Assembly: GCA_030950765.1 (NCBI GenBank)
Contig: JAUZQX010000053.1
Location: 1 to 6,248, forward strand
Direction: 5' to 3'
Length of the DNA stretch: 6,248 nucleotides
Source: Ghiorsea sp.
GTDB taxonomy: Bacteria > Pseudomonadota > Zetaproteobacteria > Mariprofundales > Mariprofundaceae
Under the pieces are notes generated by a model. It was given only the letters and a program-made list of their open reading frames with translations. It ran no database searches and was not told the origin of the DNA. How positions within the stretch are numbered: position 1 is the stretch's first letter; each line of letters opens with the position of its first letter. Made by a program: the position numbers and the translations under genes. This document shows positions 6,035-6,248 of the stretch, one piece after another.

Positions 6035-6248
6035 TTAACGTTTAAGTTGCATCAAAGAAGATAACATTTGGTCGGTGGTTGAGATGGTTTTGGAGTTAGC
6101 CTCATAACCACGTTGTACCACGATGAGTTTTACAAATTCACCAGCCAAATCCACATTGGATTGTTCTAAGCCATAAGGTGTAATCGAGCCCATGCCGCCA
6201 TTGCCTGGTTTTTCCAAAATAGGAGAGCCAGAGGCAATCGTTTCTTGT
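6035..6248 (-). CDS. flgE: Flagellar hook protein FlgE, C-terminal end only
   Basis: The last 70 full codons of a flagellar rod/hook-family protein, entering from the right edge with no start in the window. The C-terminal helical block reads LEQSNVDLAGEFVKLIVVQR, then GYEANSKTISTTDQML and a terminal LKR. This is the D0 heptad-rich segment (Flg_bbr_C type) that packs in the core of the axial flagellar structures. The LEQSNVDL and final LKR favour FlgE over FlgG, whose ends usually read ETSNVNV and LTQL; FlgF is a less likely alternative. The protein is exported by the flagellar type III system, so no signal peptide is expected. A leucine TTG at 6217 is simply internal. The gene ends at a strong terminator and the next gene downstream is not flgF but a diguanylate cyclase, so flgE is last in its transcript. 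Confidence 0.88.
   Translation of the reverse strand, partial: QETIASGSPILEKPGNGGMGSITPYGLEQSNVDLAGEFVKLIVVQRGYEANSKTISTTDQMLSSLMQLKR

Noticed and set aside
6035..6217. A 60-residue gene starting at 6217
   Set aside because: The first codon is an internal TTG leucine; the frame stays open to the window edge and reads as the C-terminus of FlgE.

Overview
This is a 6.2 kb stretch of bacterial chromosome carrying seven protein genes, densely packed and on both strands. No RNA gene, mobile element, CRISPR array or integration scar is visible. The AT-leaning composition, a type II beta-carbonic anhydrase, a GntX/ComF-type protein next to a biotin gene, YaaA and a proteobacterial flagellar hook protein together suggest a motile Gram-negative proteobacterium, gamma- or zetaproteobacterial in flavour. 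The genus cannot be fixed from the sequence; a zetaproteobacterial guess is only an impression.

Left block (minus strand, 1639 down to 1): comF, a monothiol-exchange glutaredoxin (grxC type) and a beta-carbonic anhydrase (can, cut off by the left edge) are spaced 6-8 bases apart and read as one operon. A good sigma70-type promoter for this operon lies inside the first codons of the divergent gene bioF.

Centre (1674-3555): bioF (plus strand) runs head-on into yaaA (minus strand), and the two coding regions overlap by 14 bases at their 3' ends. bioF makes the first committed biotin intermediate. YaaA belongs to the peroxide-stress/iron-protection family.

Right block (3556-5917): a 165-base divergent gap after yaaA holds a strong promoter for a small soluble histidine kinase with no sensor domain. 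This kinase converges, with a 10-base gap, on a three-part signalling protein. That protein has an N-terminal Rossmann-like nucleotide-binding domain, a GAF-like middle and a C-terminal GGDEF diguanylate cyclase with an intact inhibitory site.

Right edge (5968-6248): the C-terminal end of the flagellar hook protein FlgE, closed by a strong intrinsic terminator. The cyclase gene follows on the same strand beyond this terminator.

The longest non-coding stretch is the 165 bases at 3556-3720, so no gene-free region exceeds 300 bases. The most unusual items are the Rossmann-GAF-GGDEF fusion, which may couple a dinucleotide or other ligand to c-di-GMP, and the overlapping divergent comF/bioF promoter arrangement.
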